Program-made: the position numbers and the translations under genes
Shown: piece after piece, positions 52,171 through 61,658 of the stretch
Layout of the letters: each line of letters starts with the position of its first letter
Numbering within the stretch: the stretch's first letter is position 1
Notes under the pieces: generated by a model
What the model was told of the DNA's origin: nothing
Seen by the model: only the letters and a program-made list of their open reading frames with translations
The model's database searches: none
From: Prauserella marina
GTDB taxonomy: Bacteria; Actinomycetota; Actinomycetes; Mycobacteriales; Pseudonocardiaceae
Direction of reading: 5' to 3'
NCBI RefSeq assembly: GCF_002240355.1
Contig: NZ_CP016353.1
Span: 2,530,501 to 2,594,500 of the forward strand
Length of the DNA: 64,000 nt

Positions 52171-52745
52171 CGGGATCCTTGCTCACGGCGAAGGCCCGCG
52201 ACGAGCAGTCCGGCCAGCGCGCGTGCGTCGTAGCGGGGATCGTGGTCGGCGCCGACGCACAGGTTTCCCACGCCGCGCATGAGGGCGTAGGCGGAGATGC
52301 CGGGACGGATCTCGCCCGCTTCGGCCGCGGCGTCGAGCAGTTGGGCGCACACGGGCAGCAGGCGGTCGATGAAGTAGGCGTGCAGCGTCTCGTAGCTGGG
52401 ATTGTCCGGCTGTAGTACCGCCGCGAGCCCGTGCTTGGTGATCAGGAAGTCGACGAAGAGATCGATCCACCTGCCCAGCGCGGCATGCGGGGTCGGACCG
52501 CTCGCCAGCAGGGCAGGGCCCGCTTCCGCACAGGATTCGACCTGGTGCCGGTAGACGGCGATAATCAGGTCGGCCCTCGTCGGGAAGTGACGGTAGATCG
52601 TGGCCGTGCCGACCCCCGCTTTCGCCGCGATGGCCCGCACGGGTACGTCGACGCCGGACGTCACGAACAGTGCCGCGGCCGCGTCGAGCAGGTTCTCCTC
52701 GTTGCGCCGCGCGTCGGCCCTCTTCGGTTTCGCGCCGTCGCTCAC
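52167..52745 (-). CDS. TetR-family regulator
   Basis: 192 aa from the GTG at 52745, which has AGGAGG 6 bases upstream; the longer frame to 52784 has none. EENLLDAAAALFVTSGVDVPVRAIAAKAGVGTATIYRHFPTRADLI is the HTH. It is divergent from the LLM oxidoreductase at 52858 and two operator-like repeats lie between. Confidence 0.85.
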   Translation of the reverse strand: MSDGAKPKRADARRNEENLLDAAAALFVTSGVDVPVRAIAAKAGVGTATIYRHFPTRADLIIAVYRHQVESCAEAGPALLASGPTPHAALGRWIDLFVDFLITKHGLAAVLQPDNPSYETLHAYFIDRLLPVCAQLLDAAAEAGEIRPGISAYALMRGVGNLCVGADHDPRYDARALAGLLVAGLRREQGSR

Positions 52746-52774
52746 TGAAGTCCTCCTGACGCAGGGGTTTGCTA

Positions 52775-52819
52775 ACCGGGACACTGTTCCGTATCGTCAA
52801 ACGGGACAGCGTTCCGTTT
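52775..52819. promoter_or_regulatory. Twin TetR operators
   Basis: ACCGGGACACTGTTCCGTAT (52775-52794) and AACGGGACAGCGTTCCGTTT (52800-52819) are near-palindromic and repeat each other 25 bp apart, just before the GTG of the TetR gene and the LLM promoter. Confidence 0.78.
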
Positions 52820-52857
52820 GTTCATCATGACACAGCCACGGAAAGACCGGTGTACCC

Positions 52858-53736
52858 ATGTCAGCGACACCTCGCTTCGGGATCATGACCGCGCCCATGC
52901 GCGTCGACTACGGCGACATCCTGCGCGTCTGGCGGGAAGCCGACGAGATCCCGGAGATCGAGCACGCCTGGTTGTTCGACCACCTGCTGCCGATCGCGGG
53001 CGACCCCCACGGCCCCATCCACGAAGGCTGGACGTTGCTCTCGGCGCTGGCCGCGTACACGAACAGGATCCGCCTCGGCGTCATGGTGACGAGCAACCGG
53101 TTCCGGCCGCCCGCGATGCTCGCCAAGATCGCCACGACCGTCGACATCGTGTCCGATGGCAGGCTCGACTTCGGGATCGGCGCGGGCTCGCGGCCCAGCC
53201 TGCCGGAGGCGAGGCGCGAGTACGAGGCGCACGGCCTTCCCTACCTCGGCGCGGCGGACGCCGTCGAACGCCTAGCCGAGTCCTGCGCGGTCATCCGTCG
53301 ACTGTGGACGGATGAGGAGCCGTTCGACTTCCACGGCAAGCACATCCGGCTCACCGGCGCGTTCGGCAACCCGAAACCCGTGCAGCGCCCGGGCCCGCCG
53401 ATCCTCATCGGCGGCCGCGCGAAGTCCACCCTGCGCGTGGTCGCCGAGCACGCCGACGCCTGGAACATCCCCGGTGGTGACATCGAGGACATGGTCGAGC
53501 GCGGTGCGCTGCTCGACCGCTACTGCGCCGACATCGGCCGTGATCCCTCGGCGATCACGCGCTCGGCCTACCTTCCCGTCGACTACGGCGACCCGGGCAC
53601 CACAAGGGCCGCGATCGGCGAGGCGGTCGCCGCCGGTTTCCCGCACATCGTCCTCGGACTGCCATCGCCCTACCCGCAGGGCGTCGCGCGGTGGGTCGCC
53701 GACGAATTCATCAGCGCTCGTCAGTCCGGGTCGTAG
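52858..53736 (+). CDS. LLM-class F420-dependent oxidoreductase
   Basis: 292 aa, ATG start. A luciferase-like TIM barrel: RFGIMTAPMRVDYGDILRVW, AWLFDHLLP, ISTYTNRIRLGVMVTSNRFRPP-like strand, GRLDFGIGAGSRPSLPEAR, and ILIGGRAKSTLRVVAEHADAWN are the family landmarks. It uses F420 (or FMN) for hydride transfer. The last 16 bp overlap the convergent PaiB-like gene. Confidence 0.88.
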   Translation: MSATPRFGIMTAPMRVDYGDILRVWREADEIPEIEHAWLFDHLLPIAGDPHGPIHEGWTLLSALAAYTNRIRLGVMVTSNRFRPPAMLAKIATTVDIVSDGRLDFGIGAGSRPSLPEARREYEAHGLPYLGAADAVERLAESCAVIRRLWTDEEPFDFHGKHIRLTGAFGNPKPVQRPGPPILIGGRAKSTLRVVAEHADAWNIPGGDIEDMVERGALLDRYCADIGRDPSAITRSAYLPVDYGDPGTTRAAIGEAVAAGFPHIVLGLPSPYPQGVARWVADEFISARQSGS

Positions 53737-54359
53737 CGGTGCATCAACTCGGCGAGCGCCGCACCGGCCGGTGCGGTTTCGCCGACGTCCTCCCTGACCC
53801 TTTCCCTGACATCGGCAGGCATGTCCTGGCTCAGCTTGAAGACGCTGCGCGCGGCACGCACCCGGAAGCGGAAAGCCACGACGTGCTCGACGAGCGAGGC
53901 GAACCGGTCCCGCGACGAGGTCATGTCCCAGGCCGGATCCCTCGCCGACTCCAGCGCCAGCACGGTCGATTCCACCACGTCGAGCGTCGCCGCCCTGGAC
54001 TCGATCAGCTCCACCGTGCCGGTGAGGTGCACCGCGGCGTAGTTCCAGGTCGGCACGGACGGCGTGTAACCGTAGGCGGTCGGCGAGACGTAGCCGTCCG
54101 GTCCCGTGAACACCAGCAGCACCTCGGAAGCCGCCGCGAAATCTCGCCACTGCGGGTTGACGCGCGCCAGGTGACCAAGCAGCGTCACCTCGTCCCACGA
54201 ATCCGGGATCGCCCGCCCGTGCGGGAAAATCACCGGAACATGGGTGCCGACCGGAGCCTCGCCCGGCTTCGCGCTCACCACGAGCGCGAAGGGATTGCGC
54301 CGTACCAGCCCGATCTCGTCGGCCGTGGACGCGGCGGTGTAGCGCGCGAACTCGTGCAC
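53721..54359 (-). CDS. PaiB-like FMN-binding protein
   Basis: 212 aa from the GTG at 54359, one base after the amine-oxidase stop with GGAG 6 bases upstream; an in-frame GTG at 54398 would overlap that gene by 38 bp. PVGTHVPVIFPHG, GHLARVNPQWRDF, and GYVSPTAYGYTPSVPTWNYAAVHLTG are PaiB/split-barrel landmarks. Family members bind FMN and in Bacillus affect protease genes. It is coupled to the amine oxidase. Confidence 0.82.
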   Translation of the reverse strand: MHEFARYTAASTADEIGLVRRNPFALVVSAKPGEAPVGTHVPVIFPHGRAIPDSWDEVTLLGHLARVNPQWRDFAAASEVLLVFTGPDGYVSPTAYGYTPSVPTWNYAAVHLTGTVELIESRAATLDVVESTVLALESARDPAWDMTSSRDRFASLVEHVVAFRFRVRAARSVFKLSQDMPADVRERVREDVGETAPAGAALAELMHRYDPD

Positions 54360-54360
54360 C

Positions 54361-56295
54361 TCAGGCTCCGCCGCCGTGGCAGTGTCCTTGCTGCCCACCG
54401 GAGGGGGCGGGCACGTCGAGCGTGGGGTTGCGGTCGAAGAAACCCGAGGGCTTGAGGGTGAAGCCGCAGCGGTCCACCGGCATCACCGGCCAGTCCTCAA
54501 GCCGGGGAAAGTGCGTGAGCCCGAAGGTGTGCCACACGACCAGATCGGCGCCGTCGATGTCGCGATCAGACTCGGTGAACCTCGGCAGTCCCGCCCCCTC
54601 CGGGCTCTGGTTGACCAGGTCGCCGGCGGGGAAGCGCTCGTTGTCGTCGTAGCGCGTGACCCACAGGTGCTTGGTCGCGAACGCCGCTCTCCCATGGATG
54701 GTGGAGTGCTCGTCGGCCAGCAGCGTCGGAAGGCCCTGCGGGGTGAGCACGTAGCCGGTTTCGCCACCAAGCCGGTTGCGCCGTTCCGGATTGACGATGT
54801 GCCACACCCTTCCCCGTTCGGGAGCGGCGAGCCGCTGGGCCTGCTTTTCACTGGTGAGCCTGCGAGCCGATCTGGTGAAGGCGTTGCCGAACGGGTTGTC
54901 CTCGCCCATCGGCACCCGCGCGACCTCGACCTCCTCGACGGCGTTGAGGTCGCCGTCGACGGCCATGTCGAGCCGGACGTTGAACAGGTGTTGGTGGTAG
55001 GGCGCGGCGAGGCCGGGCGCGACCTGTGAGGCGTAGGGCGCGATCCGCTCGTCGTAGACTGCCGTGAACACGATCCCGGTGGCCTTGCACTCCAGTTCGA
55101 TCGTGCCGTCGAGGTAGAGGTACCAGTAGAAGCCGTAATCGTAGTTGCCGACGGTGACGAAGAACGAAATCACGAGCCTGCGCTGGCGGCGGGTTTGCTT
55201 GCTGCCGTTGGCGGGATCGGTGTGCTTCCACAGCACTCCGGCGTCCTCTTCGTGGATGCAGATCGCGTTGGCGAGGGTGACCGGTTCGCCCGCGCCGTCG
55301 GTGACGATCGCGTCGACGTAGGTGATCTCGCCGAGGCAATCGCAGCCCAGTTTCAGCGAATTGGCGAGCCTGCCGAGCTGGTATTCGCCGGTGTCGAAGT
55401 AGTTCTGCCAGAAGCGGATCGGCCCTGGATCGGCGTAGGGCACCACCATTTCGGCGACCGAGGCCCGGTAGACGATGGGCCGCTGCTCGCCGTCGTCGGT
55501 GAAGCCGAGCTGGTGAAGAACCAGCCCTTCTCGCATGTCGTAGCCGAGGCGAACCCGCCAGTTCTCCCAGTCCAGCACGCCGTCGGTGAGGGTGAAACTG
55601 GGGCCTTCCGGCTGGCTGATCTCGATGGGCCGCTGCGTCGTCCTCGGCGGGCCGGAGACGGCGGGATCGTCGTAGTCGCCCGATTCGGCCGGAATCGGCA
55701 CGGCGCCGGTGTCGACGATCTCCACGACCTCGCGCCGGATGAGGTCGACGTAGGCGACGAGGCCGTCGAGCGGATGAGCCCAGACCATTGTGGACGGTTT
55801 GGGTTTCCAGTGCGCGAGTACCCTGACCAGCCGTCGTCCCCCGTCCGGAATGGACTCGAACCGGCCCGCCGAGAGCGCGGCCAGATAGACGTGCGAAGGG
55901 TCGGTGATGCCGCGCTCGCGCAACGCGGCGAGCCAGCCCTCGTCGATGGCCATGATCTCGCGGACCACGTCGTGTTCCTCGCCGAGTACCGGCACCTGGC
56001 CGTGTTCTCCACTGATCGCGGAACTGGAGCGCACCGCGCGTTCGGTCAGGCTGACCAGCACGTCGTGTGCCGCTCCGGTCGCGACGTCGAGCAGCAGGGC
56101 TCTGGCCAGCCGGTCGCAGGGGGAGCCGTCGCGCTCGTACGCGGCGACGTCGGCTTTCGCCGGTTCGGCGAGACCGAGGTAGGAGAACCGGGTCGTCTCG
56201 CCGAGCACGCCACCGGTGTCGAGGATCTTGCGCACATCCGTGATCTCGTCCGCGGTCAGCGGGGCGAGCGGGTGTGGTTCCTGGCGGTTCGTCAC
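54361..56295 (-). CDS. Copper-containing primary-amine oxidase
   Basis: 644 aa, ATG start. The TPQ precursor tyrosine is Tyr385 in VGNYDYGF, two copper ligands lie in HQHLFNVRLDM and the third in HTFGLTHFPR. The N-terminal domains and full length agree with the phenylethylamine/histamine oxidase class. It has no signal peptide, so it acts in the cytoplasm, turning a primary amine into aldehyde, H2O2 and ammonia. It is divergent from the peptide transporter operon and shares its twin palindromes. Confidence 0.92.
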   Translation of the reverse strand: MTNRQEPHPLAPLTADEITDVRKILDTGGVLGETTRFSYLGLAEPAKADVAAYERDGSPCDRLARALLLDVATGAAHDVLVSLTERAVRSSSAISGEHGQVPVLGEEHDVVREIMAIDEGWLAALRERGITDPSHVYLAALSAGRFESIPDGGRRLVRVLAHWKPKPSTMVWAHPLDGLVAYVDLIRREVVEIVDTGAVPIPAESGDYDDPAVSGPPRTTQRPIEISQPEGPSFTLTDGVLDWENWRVRLGYDMREGLVLHQLGFTDDGEQRPIVYRASVAEMVVPYADPGPIRFWQNYFDTGEYQLGRLANSLKLGCDCLGEITYVDAIVTDGAGEPVTLANAICIHEEDAGVLWKHTDPANGSKQTRRQRRLVISFFVTVGNYDYGFYWYLYLDGTIELECKATGIVFTAVYDERIAPYASQVAPGLAAPYHQHLFNVRLDMAVDGDLNAVEEVEVARVPMGEDNPFGNAFTRSARRLTSEKQAQRLAAPERGRVWHIVNPERRNRLGGETGYVLTPQGLPTLLADEHSTIHGRAAFATKHLWVTRYDDNERFPAGDLVNQSPEGAGLPRFTESDRDIDGADLVVWHTFGLTHFPRLEDWPVMPVDRCGFTLKPSGFFDRNPTLDVPAPSGGQQGHCHGGGA

Positions 56296-56334
56296 GGCCT
56301 CTCCTGCACCTTCGAGGAATCGGGGACACGACCG

Positions 56335-56354
56335 ATGCCGGAACGTTCCGGCAT
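56335..56354. promoter_or_regulatory. 20-bp perfect palindrome, operator 1
   Basis: ATGCCGGAACGTTCCGGCAT is fully self-complementary with a central CG, as in LacI-family operators. It lies 40 bp upstream of the amine-oxidase start. Confidence 0.85.
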
Positions 56355-56446
56355 TGCTGTGGGAGGCTAGCTACTCGAACGAGATCGGTCAATGATCGGT
56401 AAACAGGGGTTGACGGGGAAGGCTCACGGCCGTTTAATTTCTGCCC

Positions 56447-56466
56447 ATGTCGGAACGTTCCGGCAT
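56447..56466. promoter_or_regulatory. 20-bp near-perfect palindrome, operator 2
   Basis: ATGTCGGAACGTTCCGGCAT differs by one base from operator 1. It lies 60 bp upstream of the transporter gene start, so a repressor could cover both promoters. The two sites are 112 bp apart. Confidence 0.85.
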
Positions 56467-56525
56467 CCTAGCGCGGCGCTGTGTACCGCCAGCACGCCAC
56501 GTCACCGCCGGAAAGCTGAGGTCCA

Positions 56526-58130
56526 ATGCGGATCCCCATTCTGTTCAGTGCCGTCACGGCGGCTGCCATGCTCACCGCCTGCTCGGCGGTCCCGCTCGAC
56601 GACACGACGGCGTCCTCCGAGACCCCCGGGTACCTCGCGGTCGCCGACGAGTCGGTGACCGAGGGCGGCACGCTCGACCTGCACACGACCGTCGACAACG
56701 GAGCGGCGACCGGGCTCGACCCCCAGCTCGCCGACGTCGCCACGGCGTGGCAGCTCATGTCGCTGGTCTACGAACCACTCGTGACGGTCGGCCCGGATTT
56801 CTCGATCGAACCGCTGCTCGCCGAGAGCTGGGAAACGCCGAGCCCCACCGAGTACGTGTTCCACCTGCGTGAGGGCGTCACCTTCTCCAACGGCAGACCC
56901 ATGACCGCCGACGACGTCGTGGGCAGCCTCAACCGCCTGCTCGAAGGAGAAGGCGTGTGGAAGGCGCAGATCGGCCCTGTCGAGGAAGTATCCACAATAG
57001 ACAATCACACCGTCTCGGTGCGACTGTCGAAACCGTACGCTCCGCTGCTCGCCGCGCTCGCGAACGTACCGGCCTCCGTGCTGCCGATGAAGGAGATCGA
57101 GGACGGTTCGCTCGACCCGGCCGCGACCATGCTCGGGACAGGGCCCTACGTCGTCGAATCGCACCGGCAGGACGTCTCGTGGCGGTTCCGGAGCAGGGAC
57201 GACTACTGGGCGGAAGGCAAACCCGCCGCCGACACGGTCAACGTGGTCATCGCCGGTCAGGAACAGGCGAGAATGGCCGCGCTCCAGAACGGCAGCGCCG
57301 ACCTGGTGATGCTCGGCAACGTCGACGCGCCCCGGCTGCTGGCTGGCGCGCGGGGCACGAGCGTGGGAACACAGGCGACCACGGACTTCTACTACCTGAT
57401 GCTCAACAGCAACGCGAGCGGCGGAAAATTCGACGACCCGCGCGTGCGCCAGGCCATCAACATCGCGCTCGACCGGCAGGCGATGGCCGATTCGGCGCTG
57501 GGAGGACTCGGTGAGCCGACCGCGGTCACCCCTGCGGGGCTTCCCGGCTCCTGCGATCCCGCGCGACTACCCTCCGCGGAAGCCGATCTGGAGCGGGCCA
57601 AGGAACTGCTGAGGGAAGCTGGAGCCGAGAACCTGTCGTTCGGGCTCGCCGTCTACTCCACCCCTCCGGCACCTTCCGTCGCGCAGGTGATCGAACAGAA
57701 CCTGCGCCGGATCGGGATCACCGTGACCATCGAGCAACTCGACGAGGGAAGCTGGGCAGGCAAGGTCTACGGCGAGGTTCCCGCGACGTTCGATGCGGCG
57801 CTGTCCTGGTTCGCCGGATACGCCGACGCGAGCATGGTCGGCAAGTGGTGGAACCCGGAGCAGGCCGGATTCAACGTGGGCTTCATGGAACCGAATCCCG
57901 AACTCAACGCCGCGATCGACAAGGCCATCGAGACCGAGGGACAGGGAAGGGACAACGCGCTGCTCGGCCTGTGCGAGGCCGTCGACGCCGACGCCCAGAT
58001 GATCCCGCTGGTGACCAAGCCGGCGCTCATCGGCTACCGGTCGGACGCGCTCAGCCCGACCTTGTACGCGACCGAGGGCTACGGCAACGCCTTCCGGGGC
58101 ATCGCCGACTTCCGGCTGCTCAGCAAGTAG
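56526..58130 (+). CDS. Peptide ABC transporter, substrate-binding lipoprotein
   Basis: 534 aa, ATG start. Lipobox AMLTACSAV (Cys near residue 19). SBP family 5 landmarks: QLMSLVYEPLVTVGPDFSIEPLLAESWE, YVFHLREGVTFSNGRPMTADDVVGSL, RQAINIALDRQAM. It captures a peptide, nickel-type chelate or similar amide-rich ligand; the enzymes downstream argue for peptide-like substrates. Confidence 0.88.
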   Translation: MRIPILFSAVTAAAMLTACSAVPLDDTTASSETPGYLAVADESVTEGGTLDLHTTVDNGAATGLDPQLADVATAWQLMSLVYEPLVTVGPDFSIEPLLAESWETPSPTEYVFHLREGVTFSNGRPMTADDVVGSLNRLLEGEGVWKAQIGPVEEVSTIDNHTVSVRLSKPYAPLLAALANVPASVLPMKEIEDGSLDPAATMLGTGPYVVESHRQDVSWRFRSRDDYWAEGKPAADTVNVVIAGQEQARMAALQNGSADLVMLGNVDAPRLLAGARGTSVGTQATTDFYYLMLNSNASGGKFDDPRVRQAINIALDRQAMADSALGGLGEPTAVTPAGLPGSCDPARLPSAEADLERAKELLREAGAENLSFGLAVYSTPPAPSVAQVIEQNLRRIGITVTIEQLDEGSWAGKVYGEVPATFDAALSWFAGYADASMVGKWWNPEQAGFNVGFMEPNPELNAAIDKAIETEGQGRDNALLGLCEAVDADAQMIPLVTKPALIGYRSDALSPTLYATEGYGNAFRGIADFRLLSK

Positions 58131-58151
58131 CGGAGCGGAAGGAGACCGGCT

Positions 58152-59126
58152 GTGCGACTGTTCTCGTGGTGGCTGCGCAAGATATTCAGCGCGGTCGTGA
58201 CCCTGTTCCTCGTCTCGATCCTGATCTTCGCGGCCTCCCGGTTGATGCCGGGAGGGTTCGCGGAGGTCGTACTGGGGCCGTTCGCGAGCCCCGAGCAGAA
58301 GGCCGAGGTCGCCGCGAAGTACGGACTGGACGAGAGTATCCCCGTTCAGTACTGGCTGTGGCTCACGACCGCGCTCACCGGTGACTTCGGGATCTCGATG
58401 ATCAGCGGTGAACCGGTGACCACCGAGTTCGGCTTGCGGCTTCCGGTGACGGCTCAGCTGGCGCTGTTCGGCGTGGCGGCGGCGATCCTGATCGGCGTGC
58501 CGCTCGGCGTGCTCACCGCGATGCGTGCCGGAGGCCGCCGTGGCGGTGGTGCGCTGGGCAGGCTCGTCAGCGGCCTCGGGGTGAGCGTGCCCGAGTTCGT
58601 GCTCGGCAGCATCGTGGTGTTCCTGTTCTCCCGCTACGCGCTGGGACTCACCGTCGGCGGCTACGTTCCCATCGGCGACGATCCCGGCGGCAACCTCCAG
58701 TCGATGCTGTTGCCCTCGGCGGTGCTTTCGGTGTTCGTGATCGCCGTGACGGCGAGGACCACCCGCGACGCCGTGTTGAACGTACTGGTGGAGCCCTACA
58801 TCACGGCCTCGGTCGCGAGAGGCGAAAGCCCCGCCTTCATCGTGGCGCGGCACGTGCTGCGCAATGCCGCGATCCCCGTCGTCACCGTGCTCACCACGAT
58901 CACCGCGTACCTGCTCGGCGGTGCGGTGATCATCGAGTACCTTTTCAACCTTCCCGGGGTCGGCACCTACCTCGTGCAGGCGGTCGGCAGGCGGGACTAC
59001 GCCGTCGTGCAGGCGGGCGTGCTGCTGGCCGCCGTGGTCTTCATCGTGATGAGCATGCTGACCGATGCCGTTGCCGGGGTGCTCGATCCCCGGTTCGGTG
59101 CCGCGGCGAAGGGGCGGAACCGATGA
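58152..59126 (+). CDS. Peptide ABC transporter, permease (DppB type)
   Basis: 324 aa, GTG start. Six membrane helices; the N-terminal helix LFLVSILIFAASRLMPGGF and the EAA-type coupling region ARGESPAFIVARHVLRNAAIPV are typical. ALGLTVGGYVPIGDD lies in the outer loop. It pairs with the next permease (4-bp overlap). Confidence 0.88.
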   Translation: MRLFSWWLRKIFSAVVTLFLVSILIFAASRLMPGGFAEVVLGPFASPEQKAEVAAKYGLDESIPVQYWLWLTTALTGDFGISMISGEPVTTEFGLRLPVTAQLALFGVAAAILIGVPLGVLTAMRAGGRRGGGALGRLVSGLGVSVPEFVLGSIVVFLFSRYALGLTVGGYVPIGDDPGGNLQSMLLPSAVLSVFVIAVTARTTRDAVLNVLVEPYITASVARGESPAFIVARHVLRNAAIPVVTVLTTITAYLLGGAVIIEYLFNLPGVGTYLVQAVGRRDYAVVQAGVLLAAVVFIVMSMLTDAVAGVLDPRFGAAAKGRNR

Positions 59127-59953
59127 CCTTGTGGCGCAACGCGGACTGGCTGACCCGCTCCGGCCTGGTGTGCCTGGCGGTGCTGGTGCTCGCTTCGCTC
59201 GTCGGCACCGTGTTCGGAGTGGGCGGTGACCCCGACGCGATCGTCGGGCCCCGGCTGCTTCCGCCTGGCGGTGACTATCCACTGGGGACGGACGAGCTGG
59301 GACGTTCGCTGTTGCCCCGGCTTTTCGAGGGCATCGGCACGACCCTGCTGCTGTCCGGGCTCGCCGTGCTCGTCACGGCTGTGCTGGCGACCTTGCTCGG
59401 CGTCGCGGCCGGTTACCGGGGCGGCTGGCTCGGCGAGGTCGTGATGCGACTGGTCGAAGTGCTGTACTCGTTTCCGACGATCGTGCTCGCCATCCTCGTC
59501 GCCGCCGTGATCGGGCCCGGCCTGACCGCCACGATGTGCAGCATCATCCTCATCACCATCCCGTTGATGACCAGGGTCGTGCGGGCAGCCGCGGTCACCG
59601 TGGCCCAGCGCGACTACGTCACCTCGGCCGTGATCAGCGGCGCGGGCTGGCCCCGGATCCTGATGCGGCACCTGCTGCCCAACCTCTCCGGCACGATCGC
59701 GGTGCAGGGCACCTACGCGCTGTCGGTCGGCATCCTCGTCGAGGGCGGGCTGAGCTTCCTCGGGTTCGGCGTGCAGCCCCCGCAGTCCTCGCTGGGCGCG
59801 CTGATCCAGCAGGGCAGCACCTACCTGCTCACCGCGCCGTGGCTGGTCGTCGTCCCCGGGGTCGTCCTCGTCGTGGCGATACTGGCCGTCAACACCTTCG
59901 GCGACGGTTTGCGTGACGGTCTTGAACCAAGAGAGGCTCGGTCGCTGGTATGA
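59123..59953 (+). CDS. Peptide ABC transporter, permease (DppC type)
   Basis: 276 aa, ATG overlapping the previous stop. GTDELGRSLLPRLFEGIGTTLLLSG is the DppC signature; the coupling region reads QRDYVTSAVISGAGWPRILMRHLLPN and GGLSFLGFGVQPPQSSLGAL ends the fold. It forms the channel with the DppB-like partner. Confidence 0.9.
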   Translation: MTLWRNADWLTRSGLVCLAVLVLASLVGTVFGVGGDPDAIVGPRLLPPGGDYPLGTDELGRSLLPRLFEGIGTTLLLSGLAVLVTAVLATLLGVAAGYRGGWLGEVVMRLVEVLYSFPTIVLAILVAAVIGPGLTATMCSIILITIPLMTRVVRAAAVTVAQRDYVTSAVISGAGWPRILMRHLLPNLSGTIAVQGTYALSVGILVEGGLSFLGFGVQPPQSSLGALIQQGSTYLLTAPWLVVVPGVVLVVAILAVNTFGDGLRDGLEPREARSLV

Positions 59954-60912
59954 CATCGCTTCTGCACATCGACGATCTCGTCGTCGACTACGGCTCAGGC
60001 GAGCGGGCGGTCCGCGCGCTCGACGGCGCCGCGCTGACCGTGGAACGCGGGCAGACCGTCGGCATCGTCGGCGAATCCGGTTCGGGCAAGTCCACGCTCG
60101 GCTCGGCGATCGGCGGACTGCTGCCAGGCGCGGCCTCGGTCACCGGCGGCTCCGTGCTGCTCGACGGCGAGGACGTGAACACGATGCGGCCACGGCGGTT
60201 GCGGGAACTGCGCCGCGAGCGGCTTGGCTACGTGTTCCAGGAGCCGATCGGCTCGCTCGACCCCACCATGCGGATCGGCAAGCAGGTCGAACTCGCCTTG
60301 CGCGGAAGGGGTACCCGCGCCGACGTGGCCGAGCATCTGGAACGCGTGAAACTCGCCGACCCGAAGCGGGTCGCGAGATCCTATCCCCATCAGCTTTCCG
60401 GAGGAATGGCCCAGCGGGTCGCCATCGCGATGGCGATGGCGGGCGAGCCGGAACTGTTGATCGCCGACGAGCCGACGGCGGCACTGGACAGCCAGATTCG
60501 CGAGGAAGTCCTCGGCGTGATCTTCTCGCTGGCGGAAGCGGCGGGCACCACGATTCTGTGGCTCAGCCACGACCTTCCCGCCGTCGCGAAGCGCTGCTCC
60601 GAAGTCGTCGTGATGTACGGCGGAAGGGTCGTCGAATCGGGTGCCGCGCACGCCGTGCTCACCGAGCCGCGCCACCCCTACACCTCGGCGCTCGTGCGGG
60701 CGGTGCCGGGCGGAATCGCGCGAGGGCAGCGGCTGGTGCCGATCGCCGGACAGCCGCCAGTGCTCCACGGTCCGGCGCGGGGATGCGCCTTCGCGCCCCG
60801 CTGCGGCGACGCGCTTCCCACGTGCGAGGACAGCAGGCCACCGCTGGTCGGAGTCGGCGAACGCGACGTACTGTGCCATCTGACGGAGCGGACAGTGGGG
60901 GCGGGCCGGTGA
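59950..60912 (+). CDS. Peptide ABC transporter, ATPase (DppD type)
   Basis: 320 aa, ATG overlapping the previous stop. Walker A is GESGSGKST, the signature LSGGMAQRVAIAMA, Walker B LLIADEPTAALD and the switch His is in WLSHDLPAV. The oligopeptide-type C-terminal extension with a Cys cluster (GCAFAPRCGDALPTCED) is complete. Confidence 0.92.
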   Translation: MTSLLHIDDLVVDYGSGERAVRALDGAALTVERGQTVGIVGESGSGKSTLGSAIGGLLPGAASVTGGSVLLDGEDVNTMRPRRLRELRRERLGYVFQEPIGSLDPTMRIGKQVELALRGRGTRADVAEHLERVKLADPKRVARSYPHQLSGGMAQRVAIAMAMAGEPELLIADEPTAALDSQIREEVLGVIFSLAEAAGTTILWLSHDLPAVAKRCSEVVVMYGGRVVESGAAHAVLTEPRHPYTSALVRAVPGGIARGQRLVPIAGQPPVLHGPARGCAFAPRCGDALPTCEDSRPPLVGVGERDVLCHLTERTVGAGR

Positions 60913-61658
60913 TACTGGAACTGGATGGCGTCGACGTCACGTTCACCTCGGGTCCTCCGTGGCGGCGCAAGCGCGTGCACGCCATGCGCGGCGTGACGCT
61001 GGGCATCGCCGATGGCGAGATCCTCGGACTGGTGGGGGAGTCCGGTTCGGGCAAGACGACCACGAGCATGGTCGCGCTGGGACTGCGGCGGCCCGATGGC
61101 GGCACGGCGTTGTTCGAAGGCCGCCCGTTTCCCTCCCGGCGCAAGGAACTCGCCGGCCGCATGCAGGCGGTGTTGCAGCATCCACAATGGTCACTCAACC
61201 CGAGGATGCGGGTCGGCCAGTGCGTGGCCGAACCGCTCGTCGTGCTCGGCGGCACGGACAAGGAACAGGTGCCCGAGCGCGTGCTCGGCACCCTCGACCA
61301 GGTGGGGCTGGACGCGTCGTTCGCGCGGCGCTATCCGCACGAACTCTCCGGAGGGCAGCGCCAGCGCGTCTCCATCGCCCGTGCGCTCGTCACCCGCCCG
61401 CCCTTCATCGTCTTCGACGAAGCGGTGAGCGCTCTCGACGTGTCGGTGCAGGCGCAGATCCTCAACCTCATCAAGGACCTGCGCGAGGAATTCTCGTTCG
61501 CGGCCTTGTTCATCAGCCACGACATCGGGGCCGTGCGCTACGTCGCCGACCGCGTCGCTGTGATGCGGGGCGGTGAGGTCGTGGAGACCGCTGAGTCGGC
61601 CGTCTTCTTCGGAACCCCGGAACACGAGTATTCGAGACGTTTAGTGGAGGCATTGTGA
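60909..61658 (+). CDS. Peptide ABC transporter, ATPase (DppF type)
   Basis: 249 aa, GTG start overlapping the previous stop (GTGA). Walker A is GESGSGKTT, signature LSGGQRQRVSIARAL, switch FISHDIGAV. Walker B is FIVFDEAVSALD, with Ala where Pro is usual after DE. The C-terminal Cys-containing extension found in the DppD partner is absent. Confidence 0.9.
   Translation: MILELDGVDVTFTSGPPWRRKRVHAMRGVTLGIADGEILGLVGESGSGKTTTSMVALGLRRPDGGTALFEGRPFPSRRKELAGRMQAVLQHPQWSLNPRMRVGQCVAEPLVVLGGTDKEQVPERVLGTLDQVGLDASFARRYPHELSGGQRQRVSIARALVTRPPFIVFDEAVSALDVSVQAQILNLIKDLREEFSFAALFISHDIGAVRYVADRVAVMRGGEVVETAESAVFFGTPEHEYSRRLVEAL

Noticed and set aside
54848-56392. 514-codon minus-strand frame and the plus-strand frame at 55195-56370
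   Set aside because: Both overlap the copper amine oxidase, whose motifs are clear; the compositions are low-complexity shadows.
57567-59282. 571-codon minus-strand frame
   Set aside because: Shadow of the substrate-binding protein and the first permease gene, with no recognisable motif.
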